DNA of 64,000 nucleotides from Herminiimonas fonticola (lineage in GTDB: Bacteria; Pseudomonadota; Gammaproteobacteria; Burkholderiales; Burkholderiaceae_D). The notes below the pieces were generated by a model. The model worked only from the letters and a program-made list of their open reading frames with translations. It did no database searches and was not told where the DNA came from. This document shows, piece after piece, positions 17,088-24,545 of this stretch. Position numbers and translations under genes: made by a program. The first letter of the stretch is position 1. The number at the start of each line of letters is the position of its first letter. Location of the stretch: contig NZ_PTLZ01000001.1 in the NCBI RefSeq assembly GCF_003293745.1, positions 1,116,001 through 1,180,000 on the forward strand. Direction: 5' to 3'.

Positions 17088-18029
17088 ATGAATCTCCACC
17101 AACTTCGCTTTGTGCGCGAAGCCGTTCGACAAAACTTCAATTTGACTGAAGCTGCGAAGGCGCTTTTTACGTCGCAGCCTGGCGTGTCCAAAGCGATCAT
17201 CGAACTGGAAGAAGAGCTGGGCGTGGATATTTTTTCACGCCACGGCAAGCGTATTCGCGGTTTAACCGAACCTGGGCGCGCAGTATTGAAGGCGGTCGAA
17301 GTGATCATGCAAGAGATCGACGGCCTCAAGCACATAGGCAATGAATTCGCCGCTCACGATAGCGGCAGCTTCACGATCGCGACCACGCACACGCAGGCGC
17401 GTTATTCGCTGCCGAAAGTGGTACAGGCGTTCACGCAGAAGTTTCCAAAAGTTCGCTTGTCTTTATTGCAAGGAAATCCGAAGCAGGTCGCCGATATGGT
17501 TTTGATGGGGCAGGCCGATCTGGCGATCGCGACGGAATCGATTGCCAACGTCGACGGTCTTATTTCGCTGCCGTGCTATCAATGGGAGCATCTGGTCGTC
17601 GTACCGCCTGAGCATCCATTGTTGAAGTCGAAGTCGATCACTCTGGAAGAACTGGCCGCTTATCCTTTGATCACTTACGACAGTGCGTTCACCGGTCGCA
17701 ACAAGATAGACCATGCGTTCACGCTGCGTAATCTGAAGCCTGATGTATTGCTGGAAGCAATCGATGCGGATGTGATCAAAACCTACGTAGAACTTGGTTT
17801 GGGAGTCGGCATTATTGCCGGCATGGCTTTCGATGCCGAACGTGACAGGAATCTGCGGGCGATTCCTGCGGGTCATTTGTTCGGCACGAATGTGTCGCGC
17901 GTGGCCTTGAAGCAGGGCGCGTATCTGCGCAGTTATGTATTCACGTTTATTGAATTGCTGACACCTACACTCAATCGCAAACTGGTTGAGCAAGTGTTGA
18001 ACGGTGAGAAGGACATGTACGAGCTGTAG
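17088..18029 (+). CDS. cysB: LysR-type regulator CysB
   Basis: 313-residue LysR family protein. The N-terminal winged HTH (MNLHQLRFVREAVRQNFNLT...TSQPGVSKAI, residues 1-65) is followed by the inducer-binding domain with the CysB-type TTHTQARYSLPKVV and GNPKQVADMV. It activates sulfate assimilation genes with N-acetylserine as coinducer. Divergent from the cys operon, with a strong dyad between the two. Cbl-type paralogs look similar; gene position argues for CysB. Confidence 0.93.
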   Translation: MNLHQLRFVREAVRQNFNLTEAAKALFTSQPGVSKAIIELEEELGVDIFSRHGKRIRGLTEPGRAVLKAVEVIMQEIDGLKHIGNEFAAHDSGSFTIATTHTQARYSLPKVVQAFTQKFPKVRLSLLQGNPKQVADMVLMGQADLAIATESIANVDGLISLPCYQWEHLVVVPPEHPLLKSKSITLEELAAYPLITYDSAFTGRNKIDHAFTLRNLKPDVLLEAIDADVIKTYVELGLGVGIIAGMAFDAERDRNLRAIPAGHLFGTNVSRVALKQGAYLRSYVFTFIELLTPTLNRKLVEQVLNGEKDMYEL

Positions 18030-18096
18030 TACGAGCTTGTAATGCGTGTTCGACAAATTTTTAAGTTTTATTTTTGTATTTTAGGAAGTTGTAAGC

Positions 18097-18753
18097 ATGA
18101 TTAAACCGGTCAATACCGATATGGCAGCGTATTACGCGCAGCGTAATAATTTCGATGAAGAAGATGTCGAGAATCCGGATGGGATGGATGCGCTTGACGA
18201 CATCATGGAAAAGCTGCGCGATCAACTGACAGATGAACGCGTGCTGGAACTTGCATGTGGCGATGGCTACTGGACCGATGAGCTGGCCGAATATGCAGAG
18301 TTCGTGCTCGCGACCGATATCAATCCCAATTTGATTGAGCAAGCGCAGGCCAGAGAATTGCCGGAAGAGATTGTGGAGTTTGCCGTGGTCGATGCGTTGG
18401 ACCCACAAGTCGAAGGCGAATTCACGGCCTGTTTCGCCGGCTTCTGGTGGTCACACGTGAAGCGCCAGGATCAGATTGAAGTCATAGCACGCATACGCAA
18501 GATCATAGGCAAGGATGGCTTGCTGGTGTTGGTAGATAATTCGCAAGTCGATACCGAAAAAACCGTGATCGCGCGTACTGATCTGGAGGGCAACACCTTC
18601 CAGATTCATACCCTGCCCGATGGCGAGCGTTACGAAATTCTTAAAAATTACTATACCAGCAGCACCTTGCGCAAACGCCTGGGGCCATTGCTGAAGGACA
18701 TGCGCATCCATTATTTTGAGCATTACTGGATGCTGACTGCGCGTTTGCGCTAA
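18097..18753 (+). CDS. Class I SAM-dependent methyltransferase
   Basis: 218 residues with a Rossmann SAM-binding domain: motif I VLELACGDGYWTDEL (about residues 49-63), the acidic residue after strand 2 (LATDIN), and motif II-like FAVVDALDP. The mid-region GFWWSHVKRQ and the C-terminal RYEILKNYYT are as in methyltransferases of small molecules or lipids. Substrate unknown. It is followed at 21 bases by a small unknown gene on the same strand, so the two may be cotranscribed. Confidence 0.8.
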   Translation: MIKPVNTDMAAYYAQRNNFDEEDVENPDGMDALDDIMEKLRDQLTDERVLELACGDGYWTDELAEYAEFVLATDINPNLIEQAQARELPEEIVEFAVVDALDPQVEGEFTACFAGFWWSHVKRQDQIEVIARIRKIIGKDGLLVLVDNSQVDTEKTVIARTDLEGNTFQIHTLPDGERYEILKNYYTSSTLRKRLGPLLKDMRIHYFEHYWMLTARLR

Positions 18754-18774
18754 GACGAAAAACAGGAGCATGAC

Positions 18775-19032
18775 GTGAGATCAACCCGAGCTACATCAGC
18801 TGTTGAACGGCTGAAAGAACGCAGCGGTAATGACGCATATGCAATGGTGCGTACTGCTGATGAATCGTTCTATCTGGTCGATAATTCGGGTGAGGGTGCG
18901 CCTGTTGTCTTGTGCGAGCGCCTGCAGCTGGATGAGTTTGTTACCTTCGTCAAGGCATACGGTCCGCAAAAACCGCGGCGTCAGACCAAATCCGATATTG
19001 CTTTTGAAAAGCAGCTGGTTAAAAAGAGTTAA
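18775..19032 (+). CDS. Small conserved-looking protein of unknown function
   Basis: 85 residues with a GTG start at 18775 preceded by AGGAG at good spacing; the nearby ATG at 18770 is closed by an immediate stop, which supports the GTG. The protein is basic at both ends with a central segment (YAMVRTADESFYLVDNSGEGAPVVLCERLQLDEF) that looks like two or three beta strands and a helix. No family recognised. It probably shares the transcript of the upstream methyltransferase. Confidence 0.6.
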   Translation: MRSTRATSAVERLKERSGNDAYAMVRTADESFYLVDNSGEGAPVVLCERLQLDEFVTFVKAYGPQKPRRQTKSDIAFEKQLVKKS

Positions 19033-19129
19033 GGCTGAAAAAGCAGTAATCGGAGTATGACTCAGTGCTGCACATGCACTGAAAAATTACACTGCCATCA
19101 ACTTATTTAAATACGAGTACATTCAAATC

Positions 19130-19480
19130 ATGAAAGACGAACGCCTCAAGCTGATCGATAGCATTATCATCGAAAGCGACTTCGGCTTATGCACATTGAA
19201 CATCGTTGATCCCTTGCCGTGGACTGACGATGACGATCATCTCACTGAACTGCAAGCAAAGATCAACAACTGCTTGCAATACGTCGAGAGCAGTGAAATT
19301 TATATCGCCTATCCAGCGTCGCGTGGTTTTGATATGGCGATTCATGTGCAATTTATCTATGCACCGAACGAAGAAGCAAACCGGTTTCTGCAAGAAGCGC
19401 AAAATGTACTCGGCGATGCCGGTTATGAATTCAGCTTTGGTCCATTAGGCAGCGATTATGCGATTAGCACGGCCGAATAA
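19130..19480 (+). CDS. DUF6572-like small protein
   Basis: 116-residue acidic protein. The layout LIDSIIIESDFGLCTLNIVDPLPW, then a helix LTELQAKINNCLQYVESSEIY, then FDMAIHVQFIYAPNEEANRFLQEAQ resembles what I know of DUF6572 proteins, which may serve as immunity or accessory proteins; the resemblance is by eye. No signal peptide or membrane segment. It stands alone, 97 bases after the previous gene. Confidence 0.6.
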   Translation: MKDERLKLIDSIIIESDFGLCTLNIVDPLPWTDDDDHLTELQAKINNCLQYVESSEIYIAYPASRGFDMAIHVQFIYAPNEEANRFLQEAQNVLGDAGYEFSFGPLGSDYAISTAE

Positions 19481-19489
19481 ATTGATCGT

Positions 19490-19522
19490 GTAAGTAATTG
19501 GTAAGTATTCGGTAAGTATCAT
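19490..19522 (+). repeat. Three 11-bp direct repeats upstream of the Bug receptor gene
   Basis: GTAAGTAATTG, GTAAGTATTCG and GTAAGTATCAT follow each other without gaps, so GTAAGTA recurs exactly every 11 bases, about one helical turn. The array begins nine bases after the stop of the preceding gene and ends 134 bases before the Bug receptor start. This looks like a multi-site binding array for an activator such as a response regulator; the protein is unknown. Confidence 0.55.
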
Positions 19523-19656
19523 CCGGCAAGATGCGGTATTCTTCTTTTTCTGAGGCGTAACATCCGTCGCCTTACCCTTCGCGCAGCAGCTTGTATTGAT
19601 TATTTTTCAACTCAATCGCCAGCTGATGCGTGATTAATTTTTATAAGGATTGCATC

Positions 19657-20634
19657 ATGAGACAAGTATCCCGCGTCAGCAAAGTACTCTTTTGCGCGAT
19701 TGCAGCAGCCAGTTTTTCAGTGAGTGCATTTGCACAAAACTGGCCTAATTCGACGGTCACAGTCGTCGTGCCATGGCCTCCAGGCGGCCCATCTGATATC
19801 GCGGCACGTCCTATCGCCAAACGCCTGACTGAAGATCTCGGTCAGCCTTTCGTCATTGATAATCGTGGTGGCGGCGGCGGTAACATCGGTAGCGCAGCAG
19901 TGGCGCGCGCGCCGGCAGATGGCAACACACTGTTGATCACATCCAGCGCACCGATCGTGATTAATCCTAGTCTGTACAAAAAAATGGCTTTCGATCCAAG
20001 CAAGGATCTGGTGCCTATCACCAATCTGTTGCGCGTACCTTTGGTACTGGTAGCGAGCCCATCCGTGCCTGCTAACAATCTGAAAGAATTGATTGCTTAC
20101 ATCAAGTCACAACCTACGTTCTCCTATGCATCTGCTGGTAACGGCACGCCGCAGCACATGACCGGTGAGTTGTTCAAGAGCGTAACCAAGCTGGACATCA
20201 CACACGTACCTTACAAAGGTTCGGCTCCTGCGATTTCCGATTTGCTGGGCGGCCACGTACCTGTGATGTTCGACAGCATGATCGCGATCATGCCGCATAT
20301 CAAAAGCGGCAAGGTTAAAGTGATTGCTGTATCTGGCGCAAAACGTTCGCCTTTGATTCCTGATGTTCCAACTTTTGCTGAATCTGGTTACCCAACATTG
20401 GTTTCCTACGCTTGGTACGGTTTCTTCGCACCAGCTGGCACACCGAAACCATTGGTCGCCAAAATCAATGCTGAAACTTTGAAGATCATGAAAGAGCCAT
20501 CCTTCCAGAAAATTCTGGCTGATACTGGTTCCGATTATGTCGGCGACACCCCTGAAAATTTCGCTAAATTCGTGAAAGAAGAATCGGTGAAATGGGCAAA
20601 AGTCGTGAAAGAAAGCGGCGCAACTGTAGACTGA
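19657..20634 (+). CDS. Bug/TctC-family tripartite transporter solute receptor
   Basis: 325 residues with a Sec signal peptide (cleavage near AFA-Q) and the family signature WPNSTVTVVVPWPPGGPSDIAAR, IDNRGGGGGNIGS and FSYASAGNGTPQHM. Bug proteins are periplasmic receptors for carboxylates and other small anions, abundant in Burkholderiales and often encoded away from their membrane partners. No transporter genes are adjacent. Start chosen at MRQVSRV, with AAGGA upstream, rather than nine codons earlier. Ligand cannot be assigned. Confidence 0.93.
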   Translation: MRQVSRVSKVLFCAIAAASFSVSAFAQNWPNSTVTVVVPWPPGGPSDIAARPIAKRLTEDLGQPFVIDNRGGGGGNIGSAAVARAPADGNTLLITSSAPIVINPSLYKKMAFDPSKDLVPITNLLRVPLVLVASPSVPANNLKELIAYIKSQPTFSYASAGNGTPQHMTGELFKSVTKLDITHVPYKGSAPAISDLLGGHVPVMFDSMIAIMPHIKSGKVKVIAVSGAKRSPLIPDVPTFAESGYPTLVSYAWYGFFAPAGTPKPLVAKINAETLKIMKEPSFQKILADTGSDYVGDTPENFAKFVKEESVKWAKVVKESGATVD

Positions 20635-20644
20635 TAGTGTTGAA

Positions 20645-20668
20645 GCAGGCTGACGAAAGTCAGCGTGC
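20645..20668 (+). terminator. Hairpin after the Bug receptor gene
   Basis: GCTGAC and GTCAGC flank a GAAA tetraloop, extended by GCA/TGC with one mismatch, 11 bases after the stop codon. No T-run follows, so it may be a stabilising 3' hairpin or a factor-dependent end rather than a strong intrinsic terminator. Confidence 0.35.
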
Positions 20669-20713
20669 AGTAACGTAAACGCTCTTATGTAGCAATTGCC
20701 CTTTGATTTTTTG

Positions 20714-20743
20714 AGTCATAGCCGCAAGCTAGCGGCTATGACT
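20714..20743 (+). other. 12-bp perfect hairpin across the start of the island's first gene
   Basis: AGTCATAGCCGC is followed by the loop AAGCTA and the exact complement GCGGCTATGACT. The second arm contains the ATG at 20738, so in mRNA the start codon would be buried in a stable stem. It is not followed by a T-run on either strand. It may restrict translation or be a recombination/IS-end structure. Confidence 0.6.
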
Positions 20744-21256
20744 ACAAAAATTCCTTCGGCGTTGAAATGGCTCGCAACCAAGCGCGCGCGGCTAGCAGGC
20801 GAACTCAAAAAAGCTGAGCTCGCACTTTGGAGGGTAGAAATTACTCAACAAGAAATCGATATGCTTAAGGCTGATCTGAAAAGTATCGACCAGACCATCC
20901 GATTACATGAAATTGCAATTAATCCCGAAAACATTTCCTCCATCGGCACTCAAACTGCAACTAGAAAGTTCAAACACGGCGCTATTACCAAAGCAATTTA
21001 TGCGGCATTAAGTCGCGCTGGCAATGAGGCACTAACTACTACTCAGATAACAGCTGCAGTTGCAAAAAAAGGCGCCAACTTGGATCAAATAGAATTGATG
21101 AATCTTAGGTTTGCAGTTCGTAAACTTCTCAGAGCAAAATATGCAGAAGGGAAAGTCGAACGCCTGCACACCGCTAAGACGTCTCTTGAAGGGCGATGGC
21201 GCCTAAAAAACTGGAATGCGATCGAGAATATTGGAAGACCTAAACGAAAAACCTAA
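20738..21256 (+). CDS. Coiled-coil / winged-helix-like protein of unknown function, next to transposase
   Basis: 172 residues from the ATG at 20738 (a TTG 42 bases upstream is also in frame). The N-terminal half is a charged helical coiled coil (LATKRARLAGELKKAELALWRVEIT...). The C-terminal half (KHGAITKAIYAALSRAGNEALTTTQITAAVAKK) looks like a winged helix: GxI-Ax-L-x-LTTxQI. Its stop overlaps the stop of the convergent transposase by two bases, so it may be a passenger gene of the IS1595-type element; element ends could not be confirmed. No known family recognised. Confidence 0.6.
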   Translation: MTTKIPSALKWLATKRARLAGELKKAELALWRVEITQQEIDMLKADLKSIDQTIRLHEIAINPENISSIGTQTATRKFKHGAITKAIYAALSRAGNEALTTTQITAAVAKKGANLDQIELMNLRFAVRKLLRAKYAEGKVERLHTAKTSLEGRWRLKNWNAIENIGRPKRKT

Positions 21257-22344
21257 AGCATCAAAAATTCGCCTTCACGATGATGTCCTTGAAAATAGCC
21301 GCGCCACCAACGTGACAAGCCATTCTTCATGATTTTTGAAAAAAGTTCTTTCATCTTCTCCCCCTCGCTTAAGCGGCGAACATCCTCACGCCACGCCATA
21401 TCGTTGGATAGGTCCATCAAATATTTGGGTGTAATGCGATGGACGACACCATACTCGCATCTGCGCAAGCGACTAAAGTACGACTCAGCCTGATTCTCGT
21501 TTACACCATCCGGACGATAAAACATTTCTGAGTGTGATACAGCTTCATGCTCCCACCATGCCGAGAGCTGCCCATATGCAGTATTTTCATCTGTCCATAT
21601 GTATGCATCTGGATCAATATATCGATGCGCCAGTTCAATGGCATCCCGTTCATTCTCGCTCATCGCAATTGATACGATAGTCCGACGGGCTCCGCGTTTT
21701 TCTTCTGGATAAATTTCACGAAGCACCATAACGATCCGACGTTTCTTTCTTCTTTCGACATTTTCTTTGCTATAAGCATAATGACGTTTTTTTCCTTGCT
21801 TCTTGATACTAGGGTTAAGGATGCCTTCGACTTTATTAGCAATCGCGGCGTGATCTGGTCGATTTCGAAAATTTTTCTTACGCGGCTTTCCTCCAAAATG
21901 CCCTCCATCAATTTGCACCTGCCCACAAAGCTTCTCGACTGATCGATTGCGAAGTAGGCATTCTCGAAGTTTCCCAATAAAGACAAATGCAGTTTTCACA
22001 TTCACATTTATCTCCCTCGCCAACTGAATAGCGGACTTCCCCTTTGCCCCAGACAAGTACAGTGAAATTCCTAACATCATTTTTCGGAAAGGCATTTTTC
22101 TTGAGTCGAATGGCGTGCCGCTTGTCACACTAAAAGAACGATCACAATGTCTGCAACGCCATTGGAGGCGTTTGGAACGAAAATAGTGAGCATCTACAAC
22201 ACCACAGGAAGGGCACGTTTGGGTATTTCGATTACCCCATCTTTGCTCCACAAAGAACCAGAAGGCATCCTCTTCAGACCATCCTGCAATATCGTATGCA
22301 CACAAGTCTCGAGAGGCTGCTGACAATAGAAAGTGCTGCGCCAT
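21253..22344 (-). CDS. IS1595-family (ISXO2-like) transposase
   Basis: 363 residues. The N-terminal zinc ribbon has C44-x2-C47 and C64-x2-C67 (WRCRHCDRSF), followed by the family-type SGTPFDSRKMPFRKM helical region. The DDE-like catalytic core shows VQIDGGHFGGK (Asp146), WTDENTAYG (Asp252) and VNENQAESYFSRLRR with the Asn/Glu third position. Full length with no frameshift, so possibly active. Upstream lies a 24-nt palindrome (22373-22396). I searched both flanks for terminal inverted repeats and an 8-bp target duplication and found none convincing. Confidence 0.9.
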   Translation of the reverse strand: MAQHFLLSAASRDLCAYDIAGWSEEDAFWFFVEQRWGNRNTQTCPSCGVVDAHYFRSKRLQWRCRHCDRSFSVTSGTPFDSRKMPFRKMMLGISLYLSGAKGKSAIQLAREINVNVKTAFVFIGKLRECLLRNRSVEKLCGQVQIDGGHFGGKPRKKNFRNRPDHAAIANKVEGILNPSIKKQGKKRHYAYSKENVERRKKRRIVMVLREIYPEEKRGARRTIVSIAMSENERDAIELAHRYIDPDAYIWTDENTAYGQLSAWWEHEAVSHSEMFYRPDGVNENQAESYFSRLRRCEYGVVHRITPKYLMDLSNDMAWREDVRRLSEGEKMKELFSKIMKNGLSRWWRGYFQGHHREGEFLML

Positions 22345-22372
22345 ATAGTTTCCTTCTTGGCGTTAAACGTCC

Positions 22373-22396
22373 TCAATGTGTCACGTGACGCATTGA
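22373..22396. promoter_or_regulatory. 24-nt near-perfect palindrome upstream of the transposase
   Basis: The two 12-base halves, TCAATGTGTCAC and GTGACGCATTGA, are complementary except for one T/G pair. It lies 29 bases before the transposase start codon, so it could be its operator. The half-site AATGTnTC is shared with the palindrome in the protease/methyltransferase promoter at 30271-30294 (AATGTATC), hinting at one common regulator. Confidence 0.55.
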
Positions 22397-22579
22397 TCGG
22401 TAAGCACGGACTTCCTTAAGAGTGCAAAAAGTCACCCTGTCGCGGTAATCGGACAAAAAGAGGTACGTGCAGGAATGTGGGGCTTGACGCAGAACGCGTG
22501 AGGAAGGAAACTGTAGATTCTGAGGTCGTTGGTTTCACTACCGGCGCGAAACGCGGCAGGTCGAAAGGCTTGTCGCGTT

Positions 22580-22981
22580 TTACATTTTTGCCTCCTGTGA
22601 TCGTATTGGCCGATAAGCAGAACTATCTACATACTCGGCTAAAGCTAACTGAGCAATTTCAATAAGCTTGTCCTTGCTGCTCTCCAGATGGGATTTTTTA
22701 CAGAGCAGTGCAGCGATCCGATAGTGGATTGGCTGAGAATCATCCGGCAAACGGAATGTAAGATTCGAAATTTCTGCCAAGCTCAATAGTTCAGCACTTT
22801 CTGAAGCCCTGAGTCGTAAGGTCTTGACGATCTTTTCGTGTTGATTAAGTAGCGGTCCCTTCGTACCGCTCAAGACTTGGCTAATATGATTAGGCAATAC
22901 ACCTATCTCCACAGCAAACTGTTTCTGCTGCAGATTTTCTCGTCGAATAAATTCTGAAAGTTTCTCGCCGTAAGGTGACAT
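22580..22981 (-). CDS. XRE-family HTH regulator
   Basis: 133 residues. The N-terminal HTH_3 domain (GEKLSEFIRRENLQQKQFAVEIGVLPNHISQVLSGTKGP, residues 5-43) has the Q-x3-A-x3-G-x5-I-S-x2-L pattern of lambda-repressor-like proteins. The C-terminal half is helical without a recognised ligand or protease domain. It is a candidate regulator of the island. Its upstream side is a 375-base AT-rich spacer holding two inverted repeats; downstream, beyond its stop, is the 24-nt palindrome before the transposase. Confidence 0.82.
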   Translation of the reverse strand: MSPYGEKLSEFIRRENLQQKQFAVEIGVLPNHISQVLSGTKGPLLNQHEKIVKTLRLRASESAELLSLAEISNLTFRLPDDSQPIHYRIAALLCKKSHLESSKDKLIEIAQLALAEYVDSSAYRPIRSQEAKM

Positions 22982-22983
22982 TT

Positions 22984-23020
22984 GGTATCTTGCAATCTAA
23001 TGTATTGCTGTAAGAGTACC
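22984..23020. promoter_or_regulatory. Imperfect inverted repeat just upstream of the XRE gene
   Basis: GGTATCTTGCAAT on one side and ATTGC...AAGAGTACC on the other form a broken dyad (GCAAT/ATTGC inner arms, GGTA/TACC outer arms) starting three bases before the XRE start codon. Such a location suits autoregulation by the XRE protein. Weak evidence. Confidence 0.3.
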
Positions 23021-23126
23021 GAACCAGATGATGAAGATACAGAGAAAAAATTAGGATAAAAATTACATATTTTTTCTCTTCTAAAATAAATACTAAATAA
23101 AATATTTATTCGAATGTGATTCAATA

Positions 23127-23151
23127 AATTTCATTTTAAAAATGAAATTTG
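23127..23151. promoter_or_regulatory. 25-nt perfect palindrome in the AT-rich spacer
   Basis: AAATTTCATTTT and AAAATGAAATTT are exact complements around a single central A. It lies 146 bases from the XRE start and 206 bases from the small acidic gene. In mRNA it would be a 12-bp stem, but as DNA its symmetry suits a dimeric regulator. It is unrelated in sequence to the AATGTnTC palindromes. Confidence 0.5.
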
Positions 23152-23356
23152 ACGCTTTTTTAAGTAAAAAATTATGATTTTTTAGAGTGATTTACTGGGT
23201 TCATTGATTTAAGTTACTGATGCATTCTTACAACATCAATCACACTTCTGCTTGGAATCCATTCTTCATATCTTTAACGATGATTTAAAAGTTTGTCAGT
23301 GATATGCTTCATTTTCATTGCTTCCAATGATCGCCGTACTTCTTCTACGTGGATAC

Positions 23357-23623
23357 ATGAATACGATAGAGATCTCATTTGATGAGGGAATTCTAGTTGC
23401 TACTCTGCCCAATGGAGAGACGCTCGAATCTGCCGATGCAATTATCCTAGCTTCGCTTTTAGTTAAAGCGGGTTTTCAAAGTGAAGATATCTCACATATT
23501 GACTGGCATAGTGATATGGATCGCAGTCCGTCTGCTGGGCAGAAAATTGCGATCCATCAGTATTTCCGTAAACACTCAATCACGATTAAGTCCGCTGCGG
23601 TTAAACCTGACCCAAAAAAATAA
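23357..23623 (+). CDS. Small acidic island protein, copy A
   Basis: 88 residues starting MNTIEISFDEGILVATLPNG; no family recognised. Predicted layout: two beta strands, a helix (ESADAIILASLLVKAG), an acidic stretch (SEDISHIDWHSDMDRS) and a basic helix (GQKIAIHQYFRKHS). A second copy at 29218-29451 shares 66 of the first 74 residues and the same DNA for long stretches. Start chosen at the ATG shared by both copies. It precedes a membrane/RelE-like gene, so an antitoxin or immunity role is possible but not shown. Confidence 0.7.
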   Translation: MNTIEISFDEGILVATLPNGETLESADAIILASLLVKAGFQSEDISHIDWHSDMDRSPSAGQKIAIHQYFRKHSITIKSAAVKPDPKK

Positions 23624-23750
23624 CGTACTACTCTTTCATAGATTGGTATCCCATAAATATGGGAATAGATTTTGCCCAACAATTTCATCTATCGAAAAGT
23701 ATCTTTACCAGTAGAATCATTCGCTCATTCCTTTCACGTTAGGATGCTCC

Positions 23751-24485
23751 GTGAGCGAGCTCGCGCCATATCTTTGGTCATATTTTGCAGTGGGATTACT
23801 ACTGACTGTAATTGCTTTGTTTCGAAGAGGACAATCAGAACGGTGGCGCATTGCGCCCATATGTTTCATTCTTCTTTTTTGGCCTCTGTTTCTACTCCTT
23901 ACGCCTGAATTTATCGTTAAACGATATGATGATTTGCCACGAAAAAAAAAGAAAACTTGGCAGGAACTAATAGATGCTTCTCCAGAAGACTTCTTGACAC
24001 TGACTGATGAAGAAAAACTTCGGGTCGAGTTAACGGTCAGCGACGGAGAAGAAGGGACTACCTTCTTCCCTGACTTTGCAGACTTCCAGAAAGTACTAAA
24101 AAGTTTCTGGGAACAAGACATCCCTCCGCAGGCTTATCGCTCTCTGAAAGACGCGAGATGGCGGCTCAGCGAAAGCTATCGAGAAGCTCAGAACATTTCA
24201 TATAGCCTTGCGGAACCAGATTGGTACGTGGGATTTTCAGCAGAGTTTGTCAAATCCATTTCGAGGATTGATAAAAACAAACGAGCAAGAGTTTTGGAGG
24301 CAATCACTAAACTAACGGATGCCCCCTTTACTGTGCATGGCGACACCGTGAAGCCTCTCACTGGTAACCTCTCTGGTCTTTGGCGTTACAGAATTGGCGA
24401 CGACAGATTGATCTACAAGGTAATTACATCTACAAACCAAATTGTATTGATGTCCTTTAGTTCGAGAGGGAGCGTGTATGAATAA
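23751..24485 (+). CDS. Membrane-anchored protein with C-terminal RelE/ParE-like domain
   Basis: 244 residues, GTG start with AGGA six bases upstream. Two membrane helices (about 7-24 and 35-52) are followed by a Lys-rich turn (RKKKK), a ~100-residue acidic helical linker, and a C-terminal RelE/ParE-like domain (about 158-244). That domain has the small-toxin pattern FSAEFVKSISRIDKNKRARV, VKPLTGNLSGLWRYRIGDDRLIY and the closing FSSRGSVYE. In the toxin family the Arg pairs (R212, R214, R219) and the last strand contribute to activity; the common terminal His is Ser here. Membrane-tethered RelE proteins are unusual; ordinary toxins are about 90 residues and soluble. No canonical antitoxin is adjacent. 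Confidence 0.75.
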   Translation: MSELAPYLWSYFAVGLLLTVIALFRRGQSERWRIAPICFILLFWPLFLLLTPEFIVKRYDDLPRKKKKTWQELIDASPEDFLTLTDEEKLRVELTVSDGEEGTTFFPDFADFQKVLKSFWEQDIPPQAYRSLKDARWRLSESYREAQNISYSLAEPDWYVGFSAEFVKSISRIDKNKRARVLEAITKLTDAPFTVHGDTVKPLTGNLSGLWRYRIGDDRLIYKVITSTNQIVLMSFSSRGSVYE

Positions 24486-24545
24486 AACATCTAAAAAAAC
24501 ACTAACCAGTCTCAATTGCCAAAACGTTTTCAAAGGAACCTTTGC

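Larger units (their letters stand above)
22982..23356. other. 375-base extremely AT-rich intergenic region
   Basis: No gene is seen between the divergent XRE regulator and the small acidic protein. The stretch is dominated by A and T (runs such as TTTTTTCTCTTC and AAAATAAATACTAAATAAAATA). It holds two inverted repeats listed separately, and probably the promoters of both genes. The composition resembles H-NS-type silencer targets or a replication/partition spacer; neither can be shown. Confidence 0.6.

Noticed and set aside
20640-22560. Terminal inverted repeats for the IS1595-type element
   Set aside because: TGATTTTTTG near 20706 and TGACTTTTTG (reverse, near 22430) look alike over about ten bases, but nothing extends the match and no 8-bp target duplication was found.
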